Shown piece after piece: positions 52,245-60,796 of a stretch of DNA of 64,000 bases. The stretch is from Streptomyces sp. R21 (lineage in GTDB: Bacteria; Actinomycetota; Actinomycetes; Streptomycetales; Streptomycetaceae). How positions within the stretch are numbered: position 1 is the stretch's first letter; the number at the start of each line of letters is the position of its first letter. Made by a program: the position numbers and the translations under genes. The notes beneath the pieces were generated by a model, which worked only from the letters and a program-made list of their open reading frames with translations, had not been told where the DNA came from and did not search any database. The stretch covers positions 8,349,001-8,413,000 of the forward strand of contig NZ_CP163435.1 in the NCBI RefSeq assembly GCF_041051975.1, written 5' to 3'.

Positions 52245-53369
52245 ATGCGTGTCGTCATCGTGACCGAGTCCTTTCCCCCCGATGTGAACGGCGTGGCCCA
52301 CTGCGCGCTCCAGACCGCCCGGCACCTCGTCGATCGCGGTCACTCTCCCCTCGTCGTCGCCCCCGCCACCGCCGCGGGGCACGGGCCCGACGCCCTCGCG
52401 CCGTGCCCCGTCGTCCGTGTCCCCTCCCTCCCGCTCCCCGGCTACCCCCAGGTCCGCGTCGCCCTCCCCAGCCGGCGCGTCGCCGCGGCGATCACCGAAC
52501 ACCGCGCCGACCTCGTCCACCTGGCCAGCCCCTTCGTCCTCGGCGTCCGCGGCATGGCGGCCGCCGCCCGGCTCGGCATCCCCGCCGTGGCCGTCTACCA
52601 GACCGACCTCGCCGGATACGCCCGTACGTACATGGGTGCGGGCGAGGCCACCGCCTGGCGGCGCATCCGCTCCGTGCACGCCGCCGCCGACCGCACCCTC
52701 GCCCCGTCCAGCGCGGCCCTGCACGACCTGGAGGCACACGGTGTGCCCCGGGTGCGGCTGTGGCCGCGCGGTGTGGACACCGTCCGCTTCCGCCCCGACC
52801 GCCGGGACGAGGCACTGCGCCGTGAACTCGCCCCGAACGGCGAGCTGATCGTCGGCTATGTCGGCCGGCTCGCCCCCGAGAAACAGGTCGAACTGCTCGC
52901 CGCCGCCTGCGCGCTGGACGGCGTACGCGTGGTCATAGTGGGCGACGGCCCCAGCGAGACCTCCCTGCGCGAGACGCTCCCCGGCGCGGTCTTCCTCGGC
53001 CGCCGCACCGGCGACGAACTCGCCCGGATCTTCGCCTCGTTGGACGTCTTCGCGCACACCGGCCCGTTCGAGACCTTCTGCCAGACCGTGCAGGAGGCCA
53101 TGGCCAGCGGTGTACCGGTCGTCGCGCCCGCGGCGGGCGGACCGCTGGACCTGGTGGCCCACGGGCGCACCGGGCTGCTGGTGCCGCCGGGCGACGCCGA
53201 CGCCGTGCGCGACGCGGTGTGGTCCCTGCTCGCCGATCCCGGCCTGCGGACCGCCTACGGCGCCGCCGGGCGCGCCACCGTCGAGGGCCGCACCTGGGCG
53301 GCCGTCGGCGACCAGCTCATCGGGCACTACGCCGACGTCCTCTCGTCGCGGACGGCGGTGGCGGCATGA
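52245..53369 (+). CDS. GT4 glycosyltransferase (MgtA-like)
   Basis: A 374-residue GT-B retaining glycosyltransferase resembling GDP-mannose-dependent alpha-mannosyltransferases. N-lobe VTESFPPDVNGVAHCALQTARHL, linker RLWPRGVDTVRFRP, C-lobe VGYVGRLAPEKQVELLAAAC and the donor-binding GPFETFCQTVQEAMASGVPVVAP (EX7E-type). It probably adds mannose to a lipid acceptor in the membrane's inner leaflet. First gene of three joined by ATGA overlaps. Confidence 0.85.
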   Translation: MRVVIVTESFPPDVNGVAHCALQTARHLVDRGHSPLVVAPATAAGHGPDALAPCPVVRVPSLPLPGYPQVRVALPSRRVAAAITEHRADLVHLASPFVLGVRGMAAAARLGIPAVAVYQTDLAGYARTYMGAGEATAWRRIRSVHAAADRTLAPSSAALHDLEAHGVPRVRLWPRGVDTVRFRPDRRDEALRRELAPNGELIVGYVGRLAPEKQVELLAAACALDGVRVVIVGDGPSETSLRETLPGAVFLGRRTGDELARIFASLDVFAHTGPFETFCQTVQEAMASGVPVVAPAAGGPLDLVAHGRTGLLVPPGDADAVRDAVWSLLADPGLRTAYGAAGRATVEGRTWAAVGDQLIGHYADVLSSRTAVAA

Positions 53370-54520
53370 GCCTCAGGATCGTACGGCTCGCCAACTTCGT
53401 CGCCCCCACGTCGGGCGGACTGCGCACCGCCCTGCGGGAACTGGGCACCGGCTACCGGAAGGCCGGGCACGAGCCGGTCCTCGTGATCCCCGGAGAACGA
53501 GCCACCGACCAGGACACCGAGCAGGGACGGGTGATCACCCTGCCCGGGCCGCTGCTGCCCGGCACCGGCGGCTATCGCGTCCTCACCGGCAAGCGTCACA
53601 TCGCCGCCCTCCTTGAGTCGCTCGCCCCCGACCGGCTGGAGGTCTGCGACCGGACCACCCTGCGCTGGACCGGCGTGTGGGCGCGCCGGGCCCGGGTGCC
53701 CGCGGTGATGGTCTCCCATGAGACCGCCGACGGCGTGCTCCGCACCTGGGGGCTCTCCGAGGGCATGGCACGGCGGACCGCCGACGCCCTCAACGTCCGT
53801 ACGGCACACACCTACGCGCGCGTGGTGTGCACCACGGAGTTCGCCGAGCGCGAGTTCGTGCGGATCGGTGCCCGCAACGTCGTACGGGCCCCGCTGGGCG
53901 TCGACCTGACGGGACGGCACCCCACGCTGCGCGATCCCGATGTCCGCGCCCGGTACGCGCGCGTGGACGAGGCGTTGCTCGTGATGTGCTCCCGGCTGTC
54001 CGTGGAGAAGCGGCCGGGCACGGCGCTCGACGCGCTGGAGGCGCTGCTGCGGCGCGGCCGGCGCGCGGTGCTCGTCGTCGCCGGCGACGGCCCGCTGCGG
54101 GCCCGCCTCGAACAGCGGGCCCGGGAACGGCGGCTGCCCGTGACCTTCCTCGGCCATGTCGGCGACCGCGACGCGCTCGGCGCGCTCCAGGCCTCGGCCG
54201 ACGTGTGCCTGGCCCCCGGTCCCGCCGAGACGTTCGGGCTCGCCGCCCTGGAGGCGATGGCCTGCGGCACGCCCGTGGTGGCCAGCGCGTCGTCCGCTCT
54301 GCCGGAGGTCGTCGGGTCCGCCGGGGCCACCGCTGCCGACAGTGGGGAGTCCTTCGCGGACGCGGTACGGCTCCTGCTCGGGCGACCCGAGAGCGTGCGC
54401 AGGGAGGCGGCACGCGCGCGTGCCGAGTGTTTCGGCTGGGACGCCTCGGTGGCGGCGTTCCTCGCCGCGCACGACGCGGAGGTCCCGCTGCGGACCCGGC
54501 TGCAGGAGGGCGTCGGATGA
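53366..54520 (+). CDS. GT4 glycosyltransferase
   Basis: A 384-residue second GT-B enzyme: N-lobe RLANFVAPTSGGLRTALREL, C-lobe LVMCSRLSVEKRPGTALDAL and donor site AETFGLAALEAMACGTPVVAS. It differs clearly from its neighbour, so the two probably add successive sugars. Its ATG overlaps the upstream stop by one base step, and its own stop overlaps the GDSL gene, so production is coupled. Donor and acceptor are unknown. Confidence 0.85.
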   Translation: MSLRIVRLANFVAPTSGGLRTALRELGTGYRKAGHEPVLVIPGERATDQDTEQGRVITLPGPLLPGTGGYRVLTGKRHIAALLESLAPDRLEVCDRTTLRWTGVWARRARVPAVMVSHETADGVLRTWGLSEGMARRTADALNVRTAHTYARVVCTTEFAEREFVRIGARNVVRAPLGVDLTGRHPTLRDPDVRARYARVDEALLVMCSRLSVEKRPGTALDALEALLRRGRRAVLVVAGDGPLRARLEQRARERRLPVTFLGHVGDRDALGALQASADVCLAPGPAETFGLAALEAMACGTPVVASASSALPEVVGSAGATAADSGESFADAVRLLLGRPESVRREAARARAECFGWDASVAAFLAAHDAEVPLRTRLQEGVG

Positions 54521-55371
54521 GACCCCTCCGGTTCGTGGCGCTCGGGGACTCGCTGACCGAGGGGGTGGGCGACCCCGTCGACGAGAACTGGCGCGGGTGG
54601 GCCGCGCTGCTCGCCGCCGGACTCGCGCCCGAGGACGCGCCCGTGGAGTTCACCAACCTCGCGGTGAGCGGAGCCCAGTCCCGGGACGTGCTGGAACGGC
54701 AGACCCCGGCCGGGCTGGCGCTGCTGCCGGACCTGGTGTCCGTCGTCATCGGCGTCAACGACACCTTGCGGTGCACCTTCGACATCCATGCCGTGGCCGC
54801 CCGGCTCGACCAGGTGTACGCGGCGTTCACGGCACAGGGCGCGGTGCTCCTCACCGCCTGTCTGCCCGATCCCGGCGCGATGCTGGGGCTGCCCGGCGCG
54901 CTGGCCCGGCCGCTCGCCCGGCGGCAGCGGGCCGTCAACACGGTCGTTCACGCCCTGTCCGAGCGGTACGGCGCGGTGCACCTGCACGCGGCGGAGGGCG
55001 CCTGGCTGACCGACCGTGCCATGTGGAGCGCGGACCGGCTGCATCCCGGGGAGCGGGGGCACCGGCAGCTCGCCGTCCGCTTCCACGCCCTGCTCGCCGA
55101 GGCGGGCCTCGCCACCGGCCCGGCGCCCTCCGCCGAGCCCGAGTTCCCCGTCCCCTCCCGGTCGGCGAGCCTGTGGTGGCTGGCCACCGCCGGCACGGGC
55201 TGGGTCGCCCGGCGCTGCACCGACCTGCTCCCGCAGCTGCTCACCCTGGCCGCCGACGAGGTGCGCCACCGTGCCCGCGGCACCAGCGCCCGCCTCGACC
55301 TGACCGCCTCCCACGCGGTCGCGTCGGCGCTGGCCGCACTCTCGGTGGCGGAGCGGCCGGATGCGGCATGA
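54517..55371 (+). CDS. SGNH/GDSL hydrolase
   Basis: A 284-residue esterase/lipase-like enzyme: block I FVALGDSLTEGVGD (nucleophile Ser), NLAVSGA, block III VIGVNDT and block V DRLHPGERGH (Asp/His of the triad). No signal peptide, so it acts in the cytosol. A roughly 90-residue C-terminal extension after the catalytic domain (from about 200) is Ala/Arg-rich. Coupled to two glycosyltransferases, it may add or remove an acyl group on their glycolipid product. Confidence 0.85.
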   Translation: MRPLRFVALGDSLTEGVGDPVDENWRGWAALLAAGLAPEDAPVEFTNLAVSGAQSRDVLERQTPAGLALLPDLVSVVIGVNDTLRCTFDIHAVAARLDQVYAAFTAQGAVLLTACLPDPGAMLGLPGALARPLARRQRAVNTVVHALSERYGAVHLHAAEGAWLTDRAMWSADRLHPGERGHRQLAVRFHALLAEAGLATGPAPSAEPEFPVPSRSASLWWLATAGTGWVARRCTDLLPQLLTLAADEVRHRARGTSARLDLTASHAVASALAALSVAERPDAA

Positions 55372-55374
55372 GGG

Positions 55375-56247
55375 TCACTGTCGGCGTCGTACCGCCGTGA
55401 ACCGGACGGGGGTGCCCGGTACCGCCTGTGCCGCGGAGGGCAGGTCCCTCGGGTCGACGACGGCGATCACCGGGTAGCCGCCGGTGGTCGGGTGATCGGC
55501 GAGGAAGACGACCGGGCGGCCGTCCGGGGGGACCTGGACGGCGCCCAGGACCATGCCCTCACTGGGGAGTTCGCCGGAAACGGCCCTCTCCAGGGAGGGC
55601 CCTTCCGTCCGCAGGCCTATGCGGTTGCTCGCGGAGGACACCCGGAAGGCGCGCAGGGTCAGGGTGCGCAGGGCCGACTCCGTGAACCAGTCGTCGCGCG
55701 GGCCCGGCGTCACGCGCAGGACCAGTTCGGACGGCGGGCCGGGATGCGGGACGACGTCCACGCGCGCGTGCCCCGCGGCGGCGCGTCCCAGGGGCAGCAC
55801 CATGCCGTCGGTGAGGGGCGGTGGGCCCAGCCCGGAGAGGAGGTCCGTGGAGCGGCTGCCGAGCACCGGGTCGACGGCCACTCCGCCCGAGACGGCGACA
55901 TAGCTGCGCAGCCCCCGGTCGGCGGCGCCGACGTTCAGCAGCGCCCCCGCGGGGAGGCGCACGGGAGCACCCCAGGGCGCCGGACGGCCGTCCACGGTGA
56001 CCGGGCAGGGTGCGCCCGCGACCGCCACGGTGACCGTCGAACGCGTGCGCAGGGCGCAGCCGTTGAGTGTGGTCTCCAGCACGGCGGCCTCGGGCGGGTT
56101 GCCGACGAGACGGTTGGCGAGGGCGGCGGCGGGCGCGTCCAGGGCCCCGGAGCGCGGCACGCCGAGGTGGGCGTGGCCGGGGCGGCCCTGGTCCTGGACG
56201 GTGGTCAGTGCCCCGGCACGGACGACGGAGAGGGCCCGGTCGGTCAT
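55375..56247 (-). CDS. pxpC: 5-oxoprolinase subunit C (biotin-dependent carboxyltransferase-like, KipA family)
   Basis: A 290-residue AHS2-domain protein: start LSVVRAGALTTVQDQGRPGHAHLGVPRSGALD, then ANRLVGNP, and the C-terminal DHPTTGGYPVIAVV, which mark PxpC/KipA. With PxpA and PxpB it forms the bacterial ATP-dependent 5-oxoprolinase. Its ATG overlaps the pxpB stop (ATGA). Last gene of the operon; it ends 3 bp from the convergent GDSL gene with no terminator between. Confidence 0.9.
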   Translation of the reverse strand: MTDRALSVVRAGALTTVQDQGRPGHAHLGVPRSGALDAPAAALANRLVGNPPEAAVLETTLNGCALRTRSTVTVAVAGAPCPVTVDGRPAPWGAPVRLPAGALLNVGAADRGLRSYVAVSGGVAVDPVLGSRSTDLLSGLGPPPLTDGMVLPLGRAAAGHARVDVVPHPGPPSELVLRVTPGPRDDWFTESALRTLTLRAFRVSSASNRIGLRTEGPSLERAVSGELPSEGMVLGAVQVPPDGRPVVFLADHPTTGGYPVIAVVDPRDLPSAAQAVPGTPVRFTAVRRRQ

Positions 56248-56861
56248 GCCTGCCTCACCGGTACGAAGCGGACCCGCGTGCCGGGGGCCAGCAGAGCGGC
56301 CGGCACGCGCGCGTGGTCCCACAGAACGGCGTCCGTGGTGCCGATCAGCTGCCAGCCGCCCGGCGAGGCACGGGGATACATGCCGGTGTACGGGCCCGCG
56401 AGGCCCACGGAACCCGCCGGGACGCTCGTGCGCGGGGTCTCCCGGCGGGGGACGTCGTACCGGGCGGGGAGCCCCGTGAGGTAACCGAAGCCGGGCGCGA
56501 ATCCGCAGAAGGCGACGCGGAACTCGGCCGCCGCGTGGATCACCGGAACCTCGGCCTCCGTCACACCCCACAGGGCCGCGACATCGGCCAGGTCCGGGCC
56601 GTCGTACCGTACGGCGATCTCGACCGCCTCCTCCGCGCGCGCGGGCAGCGGTGGGATCCGCCACGAGGCGAGTCCGGCCGCCAGCCGGGCCGGGTCGTCC
56701 ACGCCGTCCAGGAGGACCGTGCGGGCCGCGGGGACGATCTCGCGCACGGAGAGGGAGCCGTCCGCGCGGCGGCGCAGCAGCTCCGCGTGCAGGGCCTGGG
56801 CCGACTCGCCCGAGGACACCTCGACGAGCAGCGCGCGCTCGCCGACCGGCAGGGCCCTCAT
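56244..56861 (-). CDS. pxpB: 5-oxoprolinase subunit B (AHS1/KipI family)
   Basis: A 205-residue AHS1-domain protein with AEEAVEIAVRYDGPDLADVAALWGV, then AFCGFAPGFGYLTGLPARYDVPRR and SVGLAGPYTGMYPRASPGGWQLIG, the conserved KipI/PxpB core. Partner of PxpA and PxpC. Both ends overlap neighbours by ATGA, so the three subunits are translationally coupled in the order A-B-C. Confidence 0.92.
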   Translation of the reverse strand: MRALPVGERALLVEVSSGESAQALHAELLRRRADGSLSVREIVPAARTVLLDGVDDPARLAAGLASWRIPPLPARAEEAVEIAVRYDGPDLADVAALWGVTEAEVPVIHAAAEFRVAFCGFAPGFGYLTGLPARYDVPRRETPRTSVPAGSVGLAGPYTGMYPRASPGGWQLIGTTDAVLWDHARVPAALLAPGTRVRFVPVRQA

Positions 56862-57616
56862 GCGAACGCCGCCACGCGGACGCCCGAGGACTCCAGCCGG
56901 GCGCGGACCCGACGGGCGAGCTCCACCGCGCCCGGTGTGTCCCCGTGCAGACACAGCGAGCGGGCGCGGACGGCGATGCGTTCCCCGGAGTGGGCCGTCA
57001 CGGTGCCGAAGCGGGCCAGGTTCTCCGAGCGTTCGACCACGACGTCGGCGTCCGTGATCACCGCGCCGTCCTGGGTGCGCGGCACCAGGGTGCCCTCCTC
57101 GGTGTATGCGCGATCCGCGAACGCCTCGGTGGCGGTGGGCAGTCCGGCCTTCTCGGCGAGGTTCAGCAGGCGCGAGGAGGGGAGGCCGAGCACGGGCAGG
57201 GCGGCGTCCGCGAGCAGGATGCCGTCGACGACCGCGCCCGCCTGCTCCTCGTCGTGCACGACACGGTTGTAGAGCGCGCCGTGCGGTTTCACGTAGGACA
57301 CGCGCGTGCCCGCCGCGCGGGCGAAGACCTCCAGGGCGCCGATCTGGTACGCCACTTCGGCTGCCAGCTCGTCGGGCGGTACGTCCATCGCGCGCCGCCC
57401 GAACCCCGCCAGGTCGCGGTAGGAGACCTGGGCGCCGATCCGTACGCCGCGCGCGGCCGCCAGGTCGCACACCCGCCGCATGGTGGCCGCGTCCCCGGCG
57501 TGGAAGCCGCAGGCCACATTGGCGCTGGTGACGACGGACAGCAGTTGTTCGTCGTCGGTGAGCCGCCAGCGGCCGAAGCCCTCGCCGAGGTCGGCGTTGA
57601 GATCGATCGGGGTCAT
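56858..57616 (-). CDS. pxpA: 5-oxoprolinase subunit A (LamB/YcsF family)
   Basis: A 252-residue LamB/YcsF protein: IDLNADLGEGFG, SANVACGFHAGDAATM, YVKPHGALYN and LCLHGDTPGAVELA, the family's metal- and substrate-binding motifs in order. It is the ring-opening subunit of bacterial 5-oxoprolinase, giving glutamate. It starts 62 bp after the DUF1445 gene; a CGCGCGTCC-rich spacer lies between without a clear terminator. Confidence 0.93.
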   Translation of the reverse strand: MTPIDLNADLGEGFGRWRLTDDEQLLSVVTSANVACGFHAGDAATMRRVCDLAAARGVRIGAQVSYRDLAGFGRRAMDVPPDELAAEVAYQIGALEVFARAAGTRVSYVKPHGALYNRVVHDEEQAGAVVDGILLADAALPVLGLPSSRLLNLAEKAGLPTATEAFADRAYTEEGTLVPRTQDGAVITDADVVVERSENLARFGTVTAHSGERIAVRARSLCLHGDTPGAVELARRVRARLESSGVRVAAFA

Positions 57617-57678
57617 GAGCTCTCTGTTTCTCCTGTTCGGAACACGCGCGTCCAGAGCACGCGGTACGGCTCGTGTGC

Positions 57679-58503
57679 TCAGAGCACGCGGTGTTGCTCG
57701 TCGCGGGTGTCCGTGACGAGCATCTGGCCGGGCGCGTGGGTGATCGCGAAGGGCGGGCGCGACGCCATCACGGCCGCCTGGGGAGTCACTCCGCAGGCCC
57801 AGAACACCGGGATGTCGTCCGGTGCGAGGTCCACCGGATCGCCGAAGTCGGGGCGCGAGAGATCCTCGATGCCGAGCACCGACGGCTCGCCGCAGTGCAC
57901 CGGGCTGCCGTGGACGGCCGGGTACAGGCTGCTCTCCCTGATCGTCGCGGCCAGGTGCTCGGGCGGGACCGGGCGCATCGACACCACCATGGGGCCGTAC
58001 AGCCGGCCGGCCGGGCGGCACTGGCGTCCGGTCACGTACATCGAGACGTTGCGGCCCTGTTCGAGGTGGCGCAGCGGGACGCCCGCCCCGGTCAGCGCCC
58101 ACTCGAAGGTGAAGCTGCACCCGAGGAGGAAGGTGACGAGGTCCTCGCGCCAGCGGCCGACCACGTCCGTGGGCTCCTCGACCAGTTCGCCGTGCTCCCA
58201 CACGCGATAGCGGGGCAGGTCGGTGCGCAGGTCCGCGCCTTCCGCGAGGACGGTCGTCCAGGAGCCGGCGTCGGTGACGTCGAGGACGGGGCACGGCTTC
58301 TGGTTGCGCTGACAGAACAGCAGCATGTCGTACGCCCAGTCGGCGGGCACCGAGATCAGGTTCGCCTGGGTGTGGCCGGCGGCGACTCCGGCGGTGGGCC
58401 CCGACACGCCCGAACGGAACAGGGAGCGCGCCTTCTTGGGGGTCCACGCGTGCGCGTGGCCGTCGACAAGGCTCAACGGGCGGTCCTGTGCGGTGCGGTT
58501 CAC
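57679..58503 (-). CDS. DUF1445 hydro-lyase family protein (D-glutamate-cyclase-like)
   Basis: A 274-residue member of the DUF1445 family, related to the N-terminal domain of mammalian D-glutamate cyclase (DGLUCY). Conserved segments: ISVPADWAYDMLLFCQRNQKPCPVLDV, VTFLLGCSFTFEWAL and FWACGVTPQAAVMASRPPFAITHAPG. Cyclising D-glutamate to 5-oxo-D-proline would feed the downstream oxoprolinase, an inference. GTG start with GAAGGAG upstream, overlapping the MFS stop (GTGA). Confidence 0.85.
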   Translation of the reverse strand: MNRTAQDRPLSLVDGHAHAWTPKKARSLFRSGVSGPTAGVAAGHTQANLISVPADWAYDMLLFCQRNQKPCPVLDVTDAGSWTTVLAEGADLRTDLPRYRVWEHGELVEEPTDVVGRWREDLVTFLLGCSFTFEWALTGAGVPLRHLEQGRNVSMYVTGRQCRPAGRLYGPMVVSMRPVPPEHLAATIRESSLYPAVHGSPVHCGEPSVLGIEDLSRPDFGDPVDLAPDDIPVFWACGVTPQAAVMASRPPFAITHAPGQMLVTDTRDEQHRVL

Positions 58504-59819
58504 CGGAGCTCCTTCCCGAGCGTCTCGGGCAGCCCGAGCAGCGCCAGCGCCGCCAGGGCGTAGCCGACGGCACCGAAGACCAGGGCGCCGCCGACGCCCC
58601 AGCTGTCGGCGAGGAAGCCGACGGTCGTGGGAAAGACGGCACCCACGGCACGGCCGGTGTTGTACGTGAAGCCCTGCCCGGTGCCGCGCACCGCCGTCGG
58701 GTACAGCTCGCTGAGGAACGAGCCGAAGCCGCTGAAGATCGCCGACATACAGAAGCCCAGGGGGAAACCGAGCACCAGGAGCAGTGTGTTGGCACCGCTG
58801 GGGATGTTGGCGTACACGAGGATGCCGACCGCCGAGAGGACCGCGAAGAGCAGGATGTTCCGCTTGCGGCCCAGCCGGTCGGTCAGATAGCCACCGGTGA
58901 GGTACCCGATGAAGGCTCCGGAGATCAGGAACGTGAGGTAGCCGCCGGTGCCGACGACGGACAGACCGCGATCCGTCTTCAGGTACGTCGGCACCCACGT
59001 GGCCAGCGTGTAGTAGCCGCCCTGGACGCCGGTGGAGAGCAGCACCGCGAAGAACGTGGTGCGCAGCAGGCCCGGGGAGTCGGCCGTGGCGGGCTTGAAG
59101 ATCGCCGCGAACGAGCCCTTGCGGGCGCTCTTCTCGCGCGCGGCGGCCGCCTCCGGCGCGTCGTGCACCCGGCGCCGCACCCAGACGACGAGCAACGCGG
59201 GCAGCGCGCCGGTCCAGAACATCACGCGCCAGGCGAGATCGTCGCCTAGGTACTGGAAGACCAGCGTGTAGACGATCACGGCCAGCGCCCAGCCGACGGC
59301 CCAGGCGCTCTGCACCGCGCCCAGCGTGCGGCCCCGGTGCTTCGCACTGGTGTACTCGGCCACCAGGACCGCGCCGACCGCCCACTCGCCGCCGAAGCCG
59401 AGGCCCTGAAGGGCGCGGAAGACCAGCAGCGTCTCGTAGTTGGGCGCGAACCCGCAGGCCACGGTGAACACCGCGTAGGTGGCCACGGTGATCATCAGTG
59501 CCTTGACACGTCCGATCCGGTCCGCGACCACGCCCGCGATGGCGCCGCCGACCGCCGAGACGACCAGTGTGACGGTGGTGAACAGGCCGGTCTGGCCGCT
59601 GTCCAGGCCGAAGTACGCCGCGAGCGCGACCATGCTCAGCGGCAGCGTGAAGTAGTCGTACGAGTCGAGGGCATAGCCGCCGAACGCGCCGCCGAAGGCG
59701 CGTCGGCCCCGCGGACTCAGGGCGCGCAGCCAGCCGAACGCGCCGTCAGGGGTGGTGGGTTGGGCCGTGCCGGGAGCGGAATCGGCGGTCAGGGCCTGGG
59801 AGGGAGGGGTCGTGCTCAT
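58500..59819 (-). CDS. MFS transporter (metabolite:H+ symporter type)
   Basis: A 439-residue protein with about 12 helices; YALDSYDYFTLPLSMVALA and loop motif GVVADRIGRVKALM, plus GLGFGGEWAVGAVLVAEYTSAKHRGR, are typical of the sialate/aromatic-acid/carboxylate symporters. Within this operon it probably imports the substrate (5-oxoproline, a glutamyl compound or related acid). The ATG has GCGAGGTG upstream. First gene of a five-gene operon read from the promoter overlapped by the 17-bp palindrome. Confidence 0.88.
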   Translation of the reverse strand: MSTTPPSQALTADSAPGTAQPTTPDGAFGWLRALSPRGRRAFGGAFGGYALDSYDYFTLPLSMVALAAYFGLDSGQTGLFTTVTLVVSAVGGAIAGVVADRIGRVKALMITVATYAVFTVACGFAPNYETLLVFRALQGLGFGGEWAVGAVLVAEYTSAKHRGRTLGAVQSAWAVGWALAVIVYTLVFQYLGDDLAWRVMFWTGALPALLVVWVRRRVHDAPEAAAAREKSARKGSFAAIFKPATADSPGLLRTTFFAVLLSTGVQGGYYTLATWVPTYLKTDRGLSVVGTGGYLTFLISGAFIGYLTGGYLTDRLGRKRNILLFAVLSAVGILVYANIPSGANTLLLVLGFPLGFCMSAIFSGFGSFLSELYPTAVRGTGQGFTYNTGRAVGAVFPTTVGFLADSWGVGGALVFGAVGYALAALALLGLPETLGKELR

Positions 59820-59915
59820 GGGCACCTCGCAATGAGGGACGGAGGGTGCTTGAGGGATGAGCCGTGCCGTGCGGAAGCGGGGGCGCCGGGGCTGAGCCGT
59901 CGGCGCCTGACCGCC

Positions 59916-59945
59916 AAGGTAGAGGATCGTTGAACGATCCCTCAA
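59916..59945 (-). promoter_or_regulatory. Operon promoter with a 17-bp palindromic operator in its spacer
   Basis: Minus strand -35 TTGAGG (59945-59940), 18 bases, -10 TACCTT (59921-59916). GGATCGTT-G-AACGATCC, a perfect 17-bp palindrome (59924-59940), fills the spacer. A protein bound there would block RNA polymerase. It lies 50 bp before the divergent FadR-type gene, its obvious candidate binder. Confidence 0.7.
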
Positions 59946-59989
59946 TACCCACGTTGTTTCGTTCTTATTTCTGCGATTGAATTCCGGGC

Positions 59990-60673
59990 ATGGCAGAGCT
60001 GACCGGACTGGCCGACGATCGTGCCCTGCTGGGCCGCACCAGCACCGCCGAGCGGGTCTCGGACATCCTCAGGAGCCGGATCGCCGACGGGTTCTTCCCA
60101 CCGGGGACACGGCTGTCCGAGGACAGCATCGGGGGCGCGCTCGGCGTCTCGCGCAACACGCTGCGCGAGGCGTTCCGGCTGCTCACGCACGAGCGGCTGC
60201 TGATCCATGAGCTCAACCGGGGCGTCTTCGTACGGGTGCTGACCGTCGAGGACGTCGAGGACATCTACCGCACCCGGGGCCTCGTCGAGTGCGCGGTCGT
60301 ACGGGGCCTCGGCCGGCCGCCGTACGCCGTCGACGGACTTGCCGAGGCCGTCGCGGACGGGCAGCGAGCGGCCCGCGAAGATGACTGGAAAGGCGTCTCC
60401 ACCGCCAACATCCACTTCCACCGGGAGCTGGTCGCGCTCGCCGGCAGTGCCCGCACAGATGAGCTGATGCGCAGCGTCTTCGCCGAACTGCGGCTCGCCT
60501 TCCACGTGGTGGACGACCCGCGCCGGCTGCACGAGCCCTACCTTCTGCGCAACCGGGAGATCCTCCAGGCGCTCCAGGCGGGCGAGCGGGACGGGGCCGA
60601 GCGCCTGCTCGCGGAGTATCTCGACGACTCGCTCAAGGGACTCGTCGAGGTGTACGGACGGCGAGTGGGGTGA
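59990..60673 (+). CDS. GntR/FadR-family transcriptional regulator
   Basis: 227 residues: GntR winged helix (about 20-85: RVSDILRSRIADGFFPPGTRL, LGVSRNTLREAFRLLTHERLL) and a FadR/VanR-type FCD helical ligand domain with the likely metal-site residues in HFHRELVALAGS and the late H of RRLHEPYL. Divergent from the MFS-DUF1445-pxpABC operon and very probably its repressor, responding to an organic acid such as 5-oxoproline. Weak Shine-Dalgarno sequence at the ATG. Confidence 0.9.
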   Translation: MAELTGLADDRALLGRTSTAERVSDILRSRIADGFFPPGTRLSEDSIGGALGVSRNTLREAFRLLTHERLLIHELNRGVFVRVLTVEDVEDIYRTRGLVECAVVRGLGRPPYAVDGLAEAVADGQRAAREDDWKGVSTANIHFHRELVALAGSARTDELMRSVFAELRLAFHVVDDPRRLHEPYLLRNREILQALQAGERDGAERLLAEYLDDSLKGLVEVYGRRVG

Positions 60674-60780
60674 TCCGGCCCGTCCGGCGCGAGGGAAGCC
60701 GGGCGGGGCGCTGCGGGGCGTGCAGCCGCCGGGACGGCGGTCGCTTCTGCGTCGTTTCGACCGTTGTCAGACCGAGGACC

Positions 60781-60796
60781 TAGTCTGTGCACCGTG
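60781..60796 (+). promoter_or_regulatory. Leaderless-type -10 element for the kleisin-like gene
   Basis: TAGTCT (60781-60786) lies exactly seven bases before the GTG start at 60794, with no Shine-Dalgarno sequence. This TANNNT-N7-start arrangement marks leaderless transcripts in actinobacteria. No convincing -35 hexamer is seen. Confidence 0.5.

Noticed and set aside
50769..53327. An 852-codon open frame on the minus strand over the HEAT-repeat and first glycosyltransferase genes
   Set aside because: Arg/Gly/Pro/Ala-biased shadow of two well-supported plus-strand genes; no recognisable domain.
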